Under the pieces are notes generated by a model. That model worked only from the letters and a program-made list of their open reading frames with translations, ran no database searches and had not been told where the DNA came from. Below, in pieces: positions 1 to 8,079 of a DNA stretch of 64,000 nucleotides (position 1 is the first letter of the stretch; the number at the start of each line of letters is the position of its first letter). The translations under genes and the position numbers were made by a program. This stretch comes from JBCCMQ01 sp039179985 (GTDB taxonomy: Bacteria; Pseudomonadota; Alphaproteobacteria; Rhodobacterales; Rhodobacteraceae): the NCBI GenBank assembly GCA_039179985.1, contig JBCDED010000002.1, positions 31,933-95,932 on the forward strand, read 5' to 3'.

Positions 1-1005
1 GAAAGAGAACGTGGTGAGGCTGTCGCGGGCCAAACCTTCGCCCCCGACGTCGATCAGCACCACAGAGAAGAGCGGGCGGCCCTCGGCATCCTCAAAGGGC
101 GCCGAATTCCGTGCGAGTGCGCCGAGACCGGCCACCTCGACTTCTGCCTCCGCCTCTTCCGCCGATGCCTCAGGCGCTTCAGCGGGTTCATCCTCTTCGA
201 CCGTCCCGCCGATCGTCGGCAGGCGGTTCGTCTGTGCCCCGCCCGTGCGGTCCGTCACGGTGGGCTCTACCGATGCAACGGCCTCTTCTGTATTTTCTTG
301 CGTGACCGGCTCCGAGGTTTCGGCAACCTCCGCAATCTCTTCGGTCACGGGCACCTCGTCGGGCACCTCGTCGGGCGCCTCCGGGGCCTCCTCAGCCGCA
401 TCAGCCGTTTCTCCGCTACCGATGATCGGCAGCGCCGTCGTTTCAGGTTGCGGCGTCAGCGTACTGACTTCGGGCTCGGCCACCGCCACGACGCCCCCGG
501 TCGCCGGGGGCGCGGGTGGTTGCGCCGGTACCGTTTCCAAAACCGGGCTCGCCGGGGCGGCGCTGCCGGGCGCCAGCGGCGCACTTGGGCTTGCCAGTGA
601 CCCCTGAACATCCGTCTGCGCAATGACGCGGGGTTGCGCTCCGGGCTCCGTTGCCGGCGTTCCGATGCTGGCGGCGGCATCTGTTGCGGTGGCTGGCGTG
701 CCGGCGGGAGACGTGTCTGCGACGGGCGCCGCTTCGGTCTCGGGCGTCGCAACGCTCGGCGCGCTATCGGAACTGCGCGCAGTCTCTGCTTCCGGGATGA
801 CCGGTGTCGTCTCTGGCCGGTTCCGGTTAAACTCCGATCCCGGCGGCAATCGCACCTGGCCCGGCGCCGGCGCGTCATCAGCGGCGTTGGCGTCCGCTTC
901 GGCCAGGGTTACAGAACTGGGCCGGATAAGTGCCGAGGCAGCCACTGTCACCAACAGGCAAACGATGGCACCCCAGATCAGGCCCGCAATAAAGCCCCGT
1001 CTCAC
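1..1005 (-). CDS. Divergent polysaccharide deacetylase (YibQ/DUF610-like), 5' part, cut by the left edge
   Basis: The minus-strand frame is open from a GTG at 1003-1005 to the window edge (335 codons seen, no stop). A GGAG sequence sits about 8 nt before the GTG. The product starts with a short basic stretch and one hydrophobic segment (about residues 6-24, an N-terminal anchor or signal). A low-complexity linker of roughly 270 residues rich in Ala, Pro, Glu and Thr follows, and then the start of a folded domain (PLFSVVLIDVGGEGLARDSL), which resembles the beginning of the divergent polysaccharide deacetylase (DUF610) fold. The catalytic part lies outside the window. It is divergent from trpG with about 130 bp between. 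Expected to be an envelope protein facing the periplasm; the substrate is unknown. The family call rests on the last 40 or so residues. Confidence 0.8.
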   Translation of the reverse strand, partial: MRRGFIAGLIWGAIVCLLVTVAASALIRPSSVTLAEADANAADDAPAPGQVRLPPGSEFNRNRPETTPVIPEAETARSSDSAPSVATPETEAAPVADTSPAGTPATATDAAASIGTPATEPGAQPRVIAQTDVQGSLASPSAPLAPGSAAPASPVLETVPAQPPAPPATGGVVAVAEPEVSTLTPQPETTALPIIGSGETADAAEEAPEAPDEVPDEVPVTEEIAEVAETSEPVTQENTEEAVASVEPTVTDRTGGAQTNRLPTIGGTVEEDEPAEAPEASAEEAEAEVEVAGLGALARNSAPFEDAEGRPLFSVVLIDVGGEGLARDSLTTFSF

Positions 1006-1134
1006 GGCGTTGTCTCCGCTCTTGTTTTTGCCTCTCGGACACGCCCGTTCGGGTATTGACCCTTTGGCACGCGTCTGCCCATGTATACCCCGACCGCGCC
1101 CCGGGGGCACCCCACTTTTGAAAAGACGGCGAAA

Positions 1135-1716
1135 ATGCTGCTACTGATCGATAATTACGACAGATTCACCTATAATCTGGTGCATTTTATCGGAGAACTC
1201 GGCGGTGAAACGCGTGTTGTGCGCAACGATGCCATCGACACGCAAGAGGCGATGGCTCTGCGTCCCGCGGGCATCCTCCTGTCACCCGGCCCTTGCACAC
1301 CGAACGAAGCAGGCATCTGCCTTGATCTTGTGCAAGCGGCCGCCGAAGCAGGCATTCCGCTCTTTGGGGTCTGCCTCGGGCATCAGTCCATAGGCCAGGC
1401 CATGGGCGGCAAGGTCGTCCGTTGCGGTGAAATTGTGCACGGCAAGCTTGGCACCATGCACCACGACGGCAAAGGCGTTTTCGCGGGCCTGCCCACGCCC
1501 TTTAGCGCCACGCGCTATCATTCGCTGATCGTTGAGCGTGACAGCCTGCCCCAGACGCTGGAAGTCACCGCAGAGCTAGAAGACGGCACAATCATGGGCC
1601 TGCGCCACAGGGACTTGCCCATCGAAGGTGTGCAGTTCCACCCTGAAAGCATTGCTTCGGAACACGGCCATGCGATGCTGAAGAACTTCCTTGAGACGCT
1701 GAAAGTCCCGGCATGA
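1135..1716 (+). CDS. trpG: Anthranilate synthase component II (glutamine amidotransferase)
   Basis: A 193-residue class I glutamine amidotransferase that supplies ammonia from glutamine to anthranilate synthase component I (TrpE, not in this window) in tryptophan synthesis. The nucleophile Cys80 lies in the FGVCLGHQ motif and the His169/Glu171 pair in QFHPES, so the catalytic triad is complete. The ATG at 1135 is chosen because the protein then begins MLLLIDNYDRFTYN, the usual start of the family; the frame stays open upstream to 1081 but those residues do not resemble the family. It overlaps trpD by 4 nt (ATGA), so the two are translationally coupled. It heads the trpGDC-moaC-moeA operon. 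Confidence 0.96.
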   Translation: MLLLIDNYDRFTYNLVHFIGELGGETRVVRNDAIDTQEAMALRPAGILLSPGPCTPNEAGICLDLVQAAAEAGIPLFGVCLGHQSIGQAMGGKVVRCGEIVHGKLGTMHHDGKGVFAGLPTPFSATRYHSLIVERDSLPQTLEVTAELEDGTIMGLRHRDLPIEGVQFHPESIASEHGHAMLKNFLETLKVPA

Positions 1717-2732
1717 GCGATGATTTCCGGCCTCTCATCGGGATTGCCGCCGACCGACCGCTCACGCGGGACGAGGCCGAATTGGCGTTTGAGACGCTTT
1801 TTGAGGGCGATGCCACGCCCAGTCAGATCGGTGGGCTGCTCATGGCACTCCGGACACGGGCCGAGACGGTCGAGGAATACGCAGCCGCCGCAACGGTCAT
1901 GCGCCGCAAGTGCCGGACTGTCCGGGCCCCCGACGGCGCCATGGACATCGTTGGCACGGGCGGCGACGGCAAAGGCACCTTGAACATCTCCACCGCCACC
2001 GCCTTTGTCGTCGCGGGCGCGGGCGTCACCGTGGCCAAGCACGGCAACCGGAACCTCAGCTCGAAGTCGGGCGCCGCGGACGCGCTTGGCCAAATGGGGA
2101 TCGAGGTCATGGTGGGTCCCGAGACCGTGGAACGCGCGATCAACGATGTGGGCATCGGGTTCATGATGGCGCCCATGCACCATCCCGCCATTGCCCATGT
2201 GATGCCGACCCGCAGCGAGTTGGGCACGCGCACGATCTTTAACATTCTCGGACCGCTCACAAACCCTGCGGGCGTCAAACACCAGCTGACGGGCGCCTTT
2301 GCCGAAGACCTGATCGTGCCCATGGCCGAAACCCTCAACGCGCTCGGCAGCGAAAGCGCCTGGCTGGTCCACGGTTCTGACGGGACCGACGAGATTTCCA
2401 TCGCCGGGCCCACCGCCGTTGCGGTGCTGGCGGACGGCAGCGTGACGAAGCGGACGGTCGCCCCGGAAGATGCCGGCCTGCCCCAGCATCCTTTCGAGTC
2501 CATTCTCGGTGGCGCGCCCGAAGACAACGCCAAAGCCTTTCGCGCCCTTCTGGACGGCGTAGCGGGTGCCTACCGCGATGCCGTACTGCTGAACGCCGCC
2601 GCCGCTCTCTTGGTCGCCGGAAAGGTCAACACACTGCCCGAAGGCGTTGACATGGCAAAAGAAAGCATCGACAGCGGTTCGGCAAAGGAAAAGGTCGCCG
2701 GGCTTGCCCGCGTGACCTCGGAGGCCAGATGA
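1713..2732 (+). CDS. trpD: Anthranilate phosphoribosyltransferase
   Basis: A 339-residue enzyme of normal length that transfers phosphoribosyl from PRPP to anthranilate, the second committed step of tryptophan synthesis. The glycine-rich PRPP/Mg loop GTGGDGKGTLNIST starts at about residue 81, and the KHGNR anthranilate-site motif lies at 109-113. The start ATG overlaps the trpG stop and its own TGA overlaps the trpC start (ATGA at 2729), so three trp genes are read as one coupled unit. Here trpG and trpD are separate genes, unlike the enterobacterial TrpGD fusion. Confidence 0.97.
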   Translation: MSDDFRPLIGIAADRPLTRDEAELAFETLFEGDATPSQIGGLLMALRTRAETVEEYAAAATVMRRKCRTVRAPDGAMDIVGTGGDGKGTLNISTATAFVVAGAGVTVAKHGNRNLSSKSGAADALGQMGIEVMVGPETVERAINDVGIGFMMAPMHHPAIAHVMPTRSELGTRTIFNILGPLTNPAGVKHQLTGAFAEDLIVPMAETLNALGSESAWLVHGSDGTDEISIAGPTAVAVLADGSVTKRTVAPEDAGLPQHPFESILGGAPEDNAKAFRALLDGVAGAYRDAVLLNAAAALLVAGKVNTLPEGVDMAKESIDSGSAKEKVAGLARVTSEAR

Positions 2733-3544
2733 CCGACACCGTTCTCGACCGCATCAAGGCCTACAAGCTCGACGAAATCGCTGCCGCCAAGGCCGAACGC
2801 TCGCAGGCCGACCTCGAAGCCGACGCCCGCGCCGCGGGTCCGGTCCGCGATTTCGTGGGCGCCCTTCGCACGGCCAGCACCTATGGCTACGGTCTGATCG
2901 CCGAGATCAAGAAAGCCAGCCCGTCGAAGGGGCTCATCCGCGAAGACTTCGACCCGCCGGCCCATGCCCGCGCCTATCAGGACGGGGGCGCCGCCTGTCT
3001 TTCTGTGCTGACCGACGCACCGTCCTTTCAGGGGGCGCCGGAGTATCTCATAGCGGCCCGCGCCGCCTGCGATCTGCCGGTTCTGCGCAAGGACTTCATG
3101 TACGACACCTATCAGGTGGCCGAGGCCCGTGCCTGGGGCGCCGACTGCATCCTGATCATCATGGCAAGCGTCGAAGATTCCCAGGCCGCAGAACTGGAAG
3201 CCGCGGCCATGGCAGACGGCATGGCTGTTCTTCTGGAAGTACACGACGGCGCCGAGCTCGACCGGGCGCTCCGGCTGTCGTCCCCGCTGATAGGGATAAA
3301 CAACCGCAATCTCAAGACGTTCGATGTGGATCTTCAGACAACGCGTGATCTGGCGCCGCGCGTGCCGGCCTCGCGCATCGTGATCGCGGAAAGCGGGCTT
3401 TCCACACCGAAAGACCTCGCGGACCTTGCCATGGTCGGCGCCCGGAATTTCCTTGTGGGCGAAAGCCTGATGCGCGAGCCAGACGTGGCCGCGGCGACCC
3501 GCGCCCTTCTCGCCGGTCCGCTCAGCGCCTCCGGGGGCATCTGA
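2729..3544 (+). CDS. trpC: Indole-3-glycerol phosphate synthase
   Basis: A 271-residue single-domain TIM-barrel enzyme that converts carboxyphenylaminodeoxyribulose phosphate to indole-3-glycerol phosphate. Visible signatures are AEIKKASPSKG (catalytic and phosphate-contacting lysines) at about 58-68, LRKDF, GINNRNLKTF and AESGL near the C-terminus. It is not fused to TrpF as in E. coli; trpF, trpA and trpB are not in the window. It overlaps trpD by 4 nt and its TGA (3542-3544) is only 1 nt before the GTG of moaC, so molybdenum-cofactor genes are read from the same transcript. Confidence 0.97.
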   Translation: MTDTVLDRIKAYKLDEIAAAKAERSQADLEADARAAGPVRDFVGALRTASTYGYGLIAEIKKASPSKGLIREDFDPPAHARAYQDGGAACLSVLTDAPSFQGAPEYLIAARAACDLPVLRKDFMYDTYQVAEARAWGADCILIIMASVEDSQAAELEAAAMADGMAVLLEVHDGAELDRALRLSSPLIGINNRNLKTFDVDLQTTRDLAPRVPASRIVIAESGLSTPKDLADLAMVGARNFLVGESLMREPDVAAATRALLAGPLSASGGI

Positions 3545-3545
3545 G

Positions 3546-4025
3546 GTGGCGGGGCTCACCCATTTCGACGGCGACGGTCAGGCCCATATGGTCGATGTGT
3601 CCGGGAAAGCCGACACGGCGCGCATTGCGACCGCCGTGGGCCATGTGCGTATGGCGCCCGAGACGTTGACGGTGATCGAGGCCGGGACCGCGGCCAAGGG
3701 TGACGTTCTGGGGGTCGCGCGGCTGGCGGCCATCATGGGTGCCAAGCGCACATCTGACCTGATCCCGCTGTGCCATCCCCTGCCGATTTCCAAGGTCTCT
3801 GTGGACTTTGAGCCCGACAGCACCCTTCCCGGCGTTCGCATCCGGGCGACGGTCAAGACCACCGGCAAAACCGGCGTCGAAATGGAGGCGCTGACCGCCG
3901 TTTCAACGGCCGCGCTTACTATTTACGACATGGCAAAAGCCATTGACAAAGCTATGGAAATTGGCGGCGTCCACCTGGTCCTGAAAGACGGCGGCAAATC
4001 GGGTCGTTACGAGGCGCCGGAATGA
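3546..4025 (+). CDS. moaC: Cyclic pyranopterin monophosphate synthase
   Basis: A 159-residue MoaC that, with MoaA (not present here), converts GTP to cyclic pyranopterin monophosphate, the first step of molybdenum cofactor synthesis. Motifs seen are LTHFDGDGQAHMVDVS at the N-terminus, GAKRTSDLIPLCHPL in the middle and KTGVEMEALTAVS followed by YDMAKA, which contain the active-site lysines and acidic residues of the family. The start is GTG at 3546, one base after the trpC stop, without room for a separate promoter. It overlaps moeA by 4 nt. Confidence 0.96.
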   Translation: MAGLTHFDGDGQAHMVDVSGKADTARIATAVGHVRMAPETLTVIEAGTAAKGDVLGVARLAAIMGAKRTSDLIPLCHPLPISKVSVDFEPDSTLPGVRIRATVKTTGKTGVEMEALTAVSTAALTIYDMAKAIDKAMEIGGVHLVLKDGGKSGRYEAPE

Positions 4026-5194
4026 TCTCGGTCGCCGAGGCGCTGGACCATCTCTTTGCTCTCGCCCGTCCTCTCGGCACCGAAGACGTCGACCTGCGCC
4101 ACGCCACGGGCCGCGTGCTGGCGGCGGATGCGGTGGCCCTGCGCACGCAGCCGCCCTTCGCCTCCTCGGCCATGGATGGCTATGCCGTGCGGGCAGACGC
4201 GGCCGTGCCGGGTGCGTGTTTCGATGTGATTGGCGAAGCCGCCGCGGGCCATCAGTTCACGGGAAGCGTAGCGCCTGGACAGGCCGTGCGCATCTTCACC
4301 GGGGCGCCCCTGCCGGCTGGCACAGACCGCGTTGTCATCCAAGAGGACGCAACGCGCCGCGATGACCGAATTACCCTTGGTGAAAGTCTTGACGGCCAGA
4401 CCTACGTGCGGCCCGCCGGATCGGATTTCGCCGCAGGCACGCGCCTTGGCGCACCGCGGCGACTCTCGGCCTCCGACGTCGCCCTTCTGGCTGCCATGAA
4501 CCTGCCCCGCATCACGGTCACGCGGAAGCCCGTCGTCGCGATCCTTGCAACGGGTGATGAACTGGTCATGCCCGGCGAGGCACCCGCGCCCGACCAGATC
4601 GTCGCCTCGAACGCGTTCGGGCTCGCGGGACTGCTCGACGCCGCGGGCGCGGCCCCTCGGCTTTTGCCCATTGCGCGGGACACCCGGGAAAGCCTCGCCT
4701 CGGCCATTGCGCTTGCGGATGGCGCCGATCTCTTGGTGACGATCGGCGGTGCCTCCGTGGGCGATCATGATCTCGTGGCCGAAGCGACCGAAACGGCCGG
4801 GATGGAGCGCGCTTTCTACAAGGTCGCCATGCGCCCGGGCAAACCGCTGATGGCGGGGAGGCTGAACGATATGGCCATGATCGGGCTGCCGGGAAACCCC
4901 GTCTCGGCAATGGTTTGTGGGGAGATCTTCGTCCGGCCTGTTATCGACGCTATGCTTGGCCTGCCGCGCGCCGCCCGCGCAACGCGCAGCGCGCAACTGG
5001 CCGCCGATCTGCCCGCGAACGGGCCGCGCGAGCACTACATGCGCGCCTCGCTCGGGCCCGAGGGCGTTACCGCGTTTTCCCGGCAGGACAGCTCTCTTCT
5101 GACCGTCCTGTCCGACGCCAACTGCCTGCTCGTCCGTCCGCCCCGCGACCCGGCGCTGGCCGCGGGCACCGTGGTGCGTATCATCGCCCTTTGA
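4022..5194 (+). CDS. moeA: Molybdopterin molybdenumtransferase
   Basis: A 390-residue MoeA that inserts molybdate into adenylated molybdopterin, the last general step of cofactor formation. Seen are the N-terminal MoeA domain (SSAMDGYAV near residue 45), the molybdopterin-binding MoCF domain with ATGDELVMPGE and TIGGASVGDHD, the GLPGNPVSAMV motif, and a C-terminal beta-barrel domain. It overlaps moaC by the ATGA at 4022-4025 and is the last gene of the trpGDC-moaC-moeA run. The next gene, lexA, follows after 96 nt that hold a promoter of their own. Confidence 0.96.
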   Translation: MISVAEALDHLFALARPLGTEDVDLRHATGRVLAADAVALRTQPPFASSAMDGYAVRADAAVPGACFDVIGEAAAGHQFTGSVAPGQAVRIFTGAPLPAGTDRVVIQEDATRRDDRITLGESLDGQTYVRPAGSDFAAGTRLGAPRRLSASDVALLAAMNLPRITVTRKPVVAILATGDELVMPGEAPAPDQIVASNAFGLAGLLDAAGAAPRLLPIARDTRESLASAIALADGADLLVTIGGASVGDHDLVAEATETAGMERAFYKVAMRPGKPLMAGRLNDMAMIGLPGNPVSAMVCGEIFVRPVIDAMLGLPRAARATRSAQLAADLPANGPREHYMRASLGPEGVTAFSRQDSSLLTVLSDANCLLVRPPRDPALAAGTVVRIIAL

Positions 5195-5216
5195 CTATCC
5201 CGTTGATTCTGCTGAA

Positions 5217-5265
5217 TTGACACAAAACGGGAACACGCGTAGAACATTCGTGAACATTGCGGAAC
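5217..5265 (+). promoter_or_regulatory. lexA promoter with overlapping LexA (SOS) operator array
   Basis: TTGACA (5217-5222), a 17-nt spacer and TAGAAC (5240-5245) make a good sigma-70-type promoter. On top of it lie four direct GAAC half-sites starting at 5231, 5242, 5252 and 5262. The first pair is GAAC-N7-GAAC, the known alphaproteobacterial LexA box; the next two steps are N6. The first box covers the -10 element, so bound LexA would block its own transcription. The extra half-sites continue at roughly one helical turn each toward the start codon at 5291. Confidence 0.8.
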
Positions 5266-5290
5266 GGTTTCCGCGCGAGCAGTTCAAAGG

Positions 5291-5986
5291 ATGGATCTGA
5301 TGCTGACGAAGAAACAGCTCGAACTTCTTGAATTTATTAATAGACGCGTCAAACGCGATGGTGTGCCACCGTCGTTTGACGAAATGAAACTGGCGCTTGA
5401 TCTGAGATCGAAGTCGGGCATTCACCGGCTTATCACCGCACTGGAGGAACGCGGCTTTATTCGGCGCCTCGCACACCGCGCTCGGGCGATCGAGATTGTG
5501 AAACTGCCGGACTCCATGGCGAAGGACGGCTTCACACCGCAGGTGATCGATGGCGACCGCACGGATCCGCCTCCGGTCGCCTTGCCGGTCGAGACTGCCC
5601 ATGCGGTAGAGCTCGAGGTCATGGGCCGCATCGCTGCCGGTACGCCGATCGAAGCGATCTCCGAAGTCTCCCACACCGTGGCCGTCCCCGGGCAGATGCT
5701 GTCAGGCGACGCACGCCACTATGCGCTGGAGGTCAAGGGCGACTCGATGATCGAAGCCGGGATAAATGACGGCGATGTCGTGGTGATCCGGGAAGGCCGC
5801 ACCGCCGAGAACGGCGACATCGTGGTGGCGCTCGTGGAAGGTCAGGAAGCGACGCTGAAGCGCTTCCGCCGCCGGGGCAACGCCATCGCGCTCGAGGCCG
5901 CGAACCCCGCCTATGAGACCCGAGTCCTGCCCGACGACAAGGTCAAGGTGCAGGGGCGACTTGTGGGGCTAATTCGCAGCTACTGA
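5291..5986 (+). CDS. lexA: LexA repressor, SOS regulator and self-cleaving protease
   Basis: A 231-residue LexA. The N-terminal winged-helix domain (about 1-70) carries PPSFDEMKLALDL and the recognition region SKSGIHRLITALEERGF. The cleavage site Ala116-Gly117 is in MGRIAAGTPIEA; the C-terminal S24 peptidase has nucleophile Ser152 (GDSMIEAGI) and general base Lys190 (EATLKRF). The central linker is longer than in E. coli LexA (about 202 residues), as in related alphaproteobacteria. Start could be 5291 or the ATG at 5300 (MLTKKQLELLEF). It represses SOS genes until RecA filaments trigger self-cleavage; uvrA in this window carries the same operator. The stop overlaps the convergent comEC stop by 7 nt. 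Confidence 0.97.
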   Translation: MDLMLTKKQLELLEFINRRVKRDGVPPSFDEMKLALDLRSKSGIHRLITALEERGFIRRLAHRARAIEIVKLPDSMAKDGFTPQVIDGDRTDPPPVALPVETAHAVELEVMGRIAAGTPIEAISEVSHTVAVPGQMLSGDARHYALEVKGDSMIEAGINDGDVVVIREGRTAENGDIVVALVEGQEATLKRFRRRGNAIALEAANPAYETRVLPDDKVKVQGRLVGLIRSY

Positions 5987-8001
5987 GATGACCAAAGCCG
6001 CCGGCCGCTGCGTTCGGCGGCGCTTAGAATGCGGGGGCCCTCTTCGCCGGGGTAGATGGCGAGCGACCCGCTTTCGGTCAAATCGTCCCTGTCGAACAGG
6101 ATGCAACCGCCCGTGCCGTTGACCTCCACCGACACGGAAGAAATGACAACCCGCTGTTGCGCGCAGGCCTCGACCACACGGTCCGCGGCGCCTCGCCCGG
6201 TGACGTGGACCACCTGCCAGCCGGGCAGAACCTCTGGCGCGTCCTTCCGCGAGGCAGCTTCCGCCTGCGTGGCCCGGTCGCCGTCATTTTCCAGCCAGCT
6301 CTCCGCAACAAACCCGCTGCCCCGGGGTTTCGACAGCACGCGACCCTGATCGCCCATGATCCCGACGAGCCCCCCGCCCGCGGCCACCAGTACCGGCGGG
6401 CGCGTGGCCTGGCTCCAAAGCGCGGCGGCTCCGGCCATGGCTATCACGCCCAGAAGCCGCGCACGCCCCTGCCAGACAAAAACCGTCAGCGCCCCGAGCG
6501 CCAGAAGCGGCAGCACGGCCGCGGGCGGTGTCACGACCTTGATCGTGGCACCCTCCAGCCCAGCGACCAGATCCGCGAAGCCAAGGATCCAGCGGATTCC
6601 AAGGGCCATCACCGCCAGACCGATCCCTGCGCCACCAAAAACAGCCAACAGCGCCGCGAGCAGTGCGGCGGGCACCACAACCGTGCCCATGAGTGGCACG
6701 GAAAGGAGGTTCGCAATCAGCCCGTATTGCGCAATCTGGTTGAAATGGGCAGCGGCAAAGGGTGCCGTGGCCGCACCCGCAACCGCCGAGGAGACGAAAA
6801 GCGCCAGAACGGGCCTGAGCAGTTTGGGCAGACCCCCAGTGGGCAACTCGCGCAACACACTGAAGGCTACGACCAGGGCCGTCGTGGCCGCAAAGGACAT
6901 CTGGAAACCGGGGGACAAAAGGCTCTCTGGCCGCAGAACCAGCACGATCAGGGCCGCGACCGCGACGGCGCGCAGCGTCAGGGCCCTCCGCTCGATCAGG
7001 ACGGCGCCGAGCGCCACGGCCACCATGACAAACGCCCGCTCGGTGGCGACGCTGCCGCCGGAGATCACCAGATAGACCGCGCCCGCACAGAGCCCCGCCC
7101 CTGCGGCCAGTTTCTTGATCGGCCAGCGCAGAGCGACCCATGGCAGGCAGGCAAGGCCGAAGCGGACAGCGCCGAAAACGACCCCGGCTACGAGCCCCAT
7201 GTGGAGACCCGAAATCGCCAAGAGATGGGCAAGGTTCGCCGCGCGCAGGGACTCCAGCGTATCCTTGGCAATGTGGGACCTGTCTCCGGTGATCAGCGCC
7301 GCCGCGACCGCGCCCGGCTGCCCTGGCACACGCGCGCGCACTCCGTCGCTGATCCGCTTGCGAAAGCGTGCAACGGCCAGGGGCCACCCCTCCTCTGCCG
7401 GCCGGAGCCGCAGCACGGGCGTGCGCGTGTATCCCACTGCGCCGATCCCCTGAAACCACGCGTGGCGCCGGAAGTCGAAACCACCCGGTTCCACAGGCCC
7501 CGTGGGCGCGGCCAGATGGGCGGTCAGGATCAGCCGGCTGCCCAGGGCGTGCGTGCCGGGCAATTCTCCGGAGATGGACACCCGCACGCGGCGCGGTGTT
7601 TTTTCGGGCAGAACACCGCTCAGAACCACTCGGTCGAATGTCAGCCGTACCCGATCGGACACCGAGCGGTCGATCACCACCAGCCGCCCTTCGACGGGGC
7701 CGTAGTAGCGAAAGCCCAAAACCGGCGCAGCGACAGTCTGGGCGCGCCAGCCTGCCACCGCGATACCGCAAAAGACGAGACCGCAGACAAGGCAGCCCAT
7801 GGCGAGCGTGGCGCGCCACCAGAGACCGAGGGCAAAGAGCATCAGTCCGCTGAGACCCGCAGCCGCCAGAACCGCCTGCGAGGGTTCGGTCTTCAGCGCA
7901 AAGAAGACGCCGATGCCGAGCGCCAGAAAGACCGGCGCCCAGAGCAAAAGCTGCCCCCTTTGATCTTCGAACGCGTCCTGGACCTGGGTAAACCGGCGCA
8001 C
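5980..8001 (-). CDS. comEC: ComEC/Rec2 family DNA-uptake channel protein
   Basis: A multi-spanning inner-membrane protein (673 residues from the GTG at 8001) expected to carry single-stranded DNA across the membrane during transformation. The N-terminus has several hydrophobic segments, then a soluble OB-like stretch (about 85-180), then the Competence domain with LLAISGLHMGLVAGV and many helices, including SGGSVATERAFVM. The last 150 residues hold none of the HxHxDH metallo-beta-lactamase signature found in long ComEC proteins. I prefer the GTG at 8001 (GAGAG 7 nt upstream) to a TTG at 8040 that has no ribosome site. It is convergent with lexA and divergent from gltX. Confidence 0.9.
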   Translation of the reverse strand: MRRFTQVQDAFEDQRGQLLLWAPVFLALGIGVFFALKTEPSQAVLAAAGLSGLMLFALGLWWRATLAMGCLVCGLVFCGIAVAGWRAQTVAAPVLGFRYYGPVEGRLVVIDRSVSDRVRLTFDRVVLSGVLPEKTPRRVRVSISGELPGTHALGSRLILTAHLAAPTGPVEPGGFDFRRHAWFQGIGAVGYTRTPVLRLRPAEEGWPLAVARFRKRISDGVRARVPGQPGAVAAALITGDRSHIAKDTLESLRAANLAHLLAISGLHMGLVAGVVFGAVRFGLACLPWVALRWPIKKLAAGAGLCAGAVYLVISGGSVATERAFVMVAVALGAVLIERRALTLRAVAVAALIVLVLRPESLLSPGFQMSFAATTALVVAFSVLRELPTGGLPKLLRPVLALFVSSAVAGAATAPFAAAHFNQIAQYGLIANLLSVPLMGTVVVPAALLAALLAVFGGAGIGLAVMALGIRWILGFADLVAGLEGATIKVVTPPAAVLPLLALGALTVFVWQGRARLLGVIAMAGAAALWSQATRPPVLVAAGGGLVGIMGDQGRVLSKPRGSGFVAESWLENDGDRATQAEAASRKDAPEVLPGWQVVHVTGRGAADRVVEACAQQRVVISSVSVEVNGTGGCILFDRDDLTESGSLAIYPGEEGPRILSAAERSGRRLWSSQ

Positions 8002-8079
8002 CCTTGTTCTCTCAAAGCCGACTGGGTATGCACCGGCCAAGCTGGATCAGCATGGTTTCCAAAAGGTTAACGCGCGCCC

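Noticed and set aside
1056..1089. TTGACC and TATACC as a trpG promoter
   Set aside because: The spacer is 20-22 nt, too long for a normal sigma-70-type promoter. No leader peptide rich in Trp or attenuator hairpins were seen either.
8002..8040. TTG start for comEC at 8040
   Set aside because: No Shine-Dalgarno sequence, while the GTG at 8001 has GAGAG at good spacing.
6157..8070. Long plus-strand open frame across comEC
   Set aside because: It is antisense to a clearly coding membrane protein. Its translation is rich in Arg, Gly, Pro and Gln as expected from a GC-rich shadow frame, with no ribosome site or family motif.
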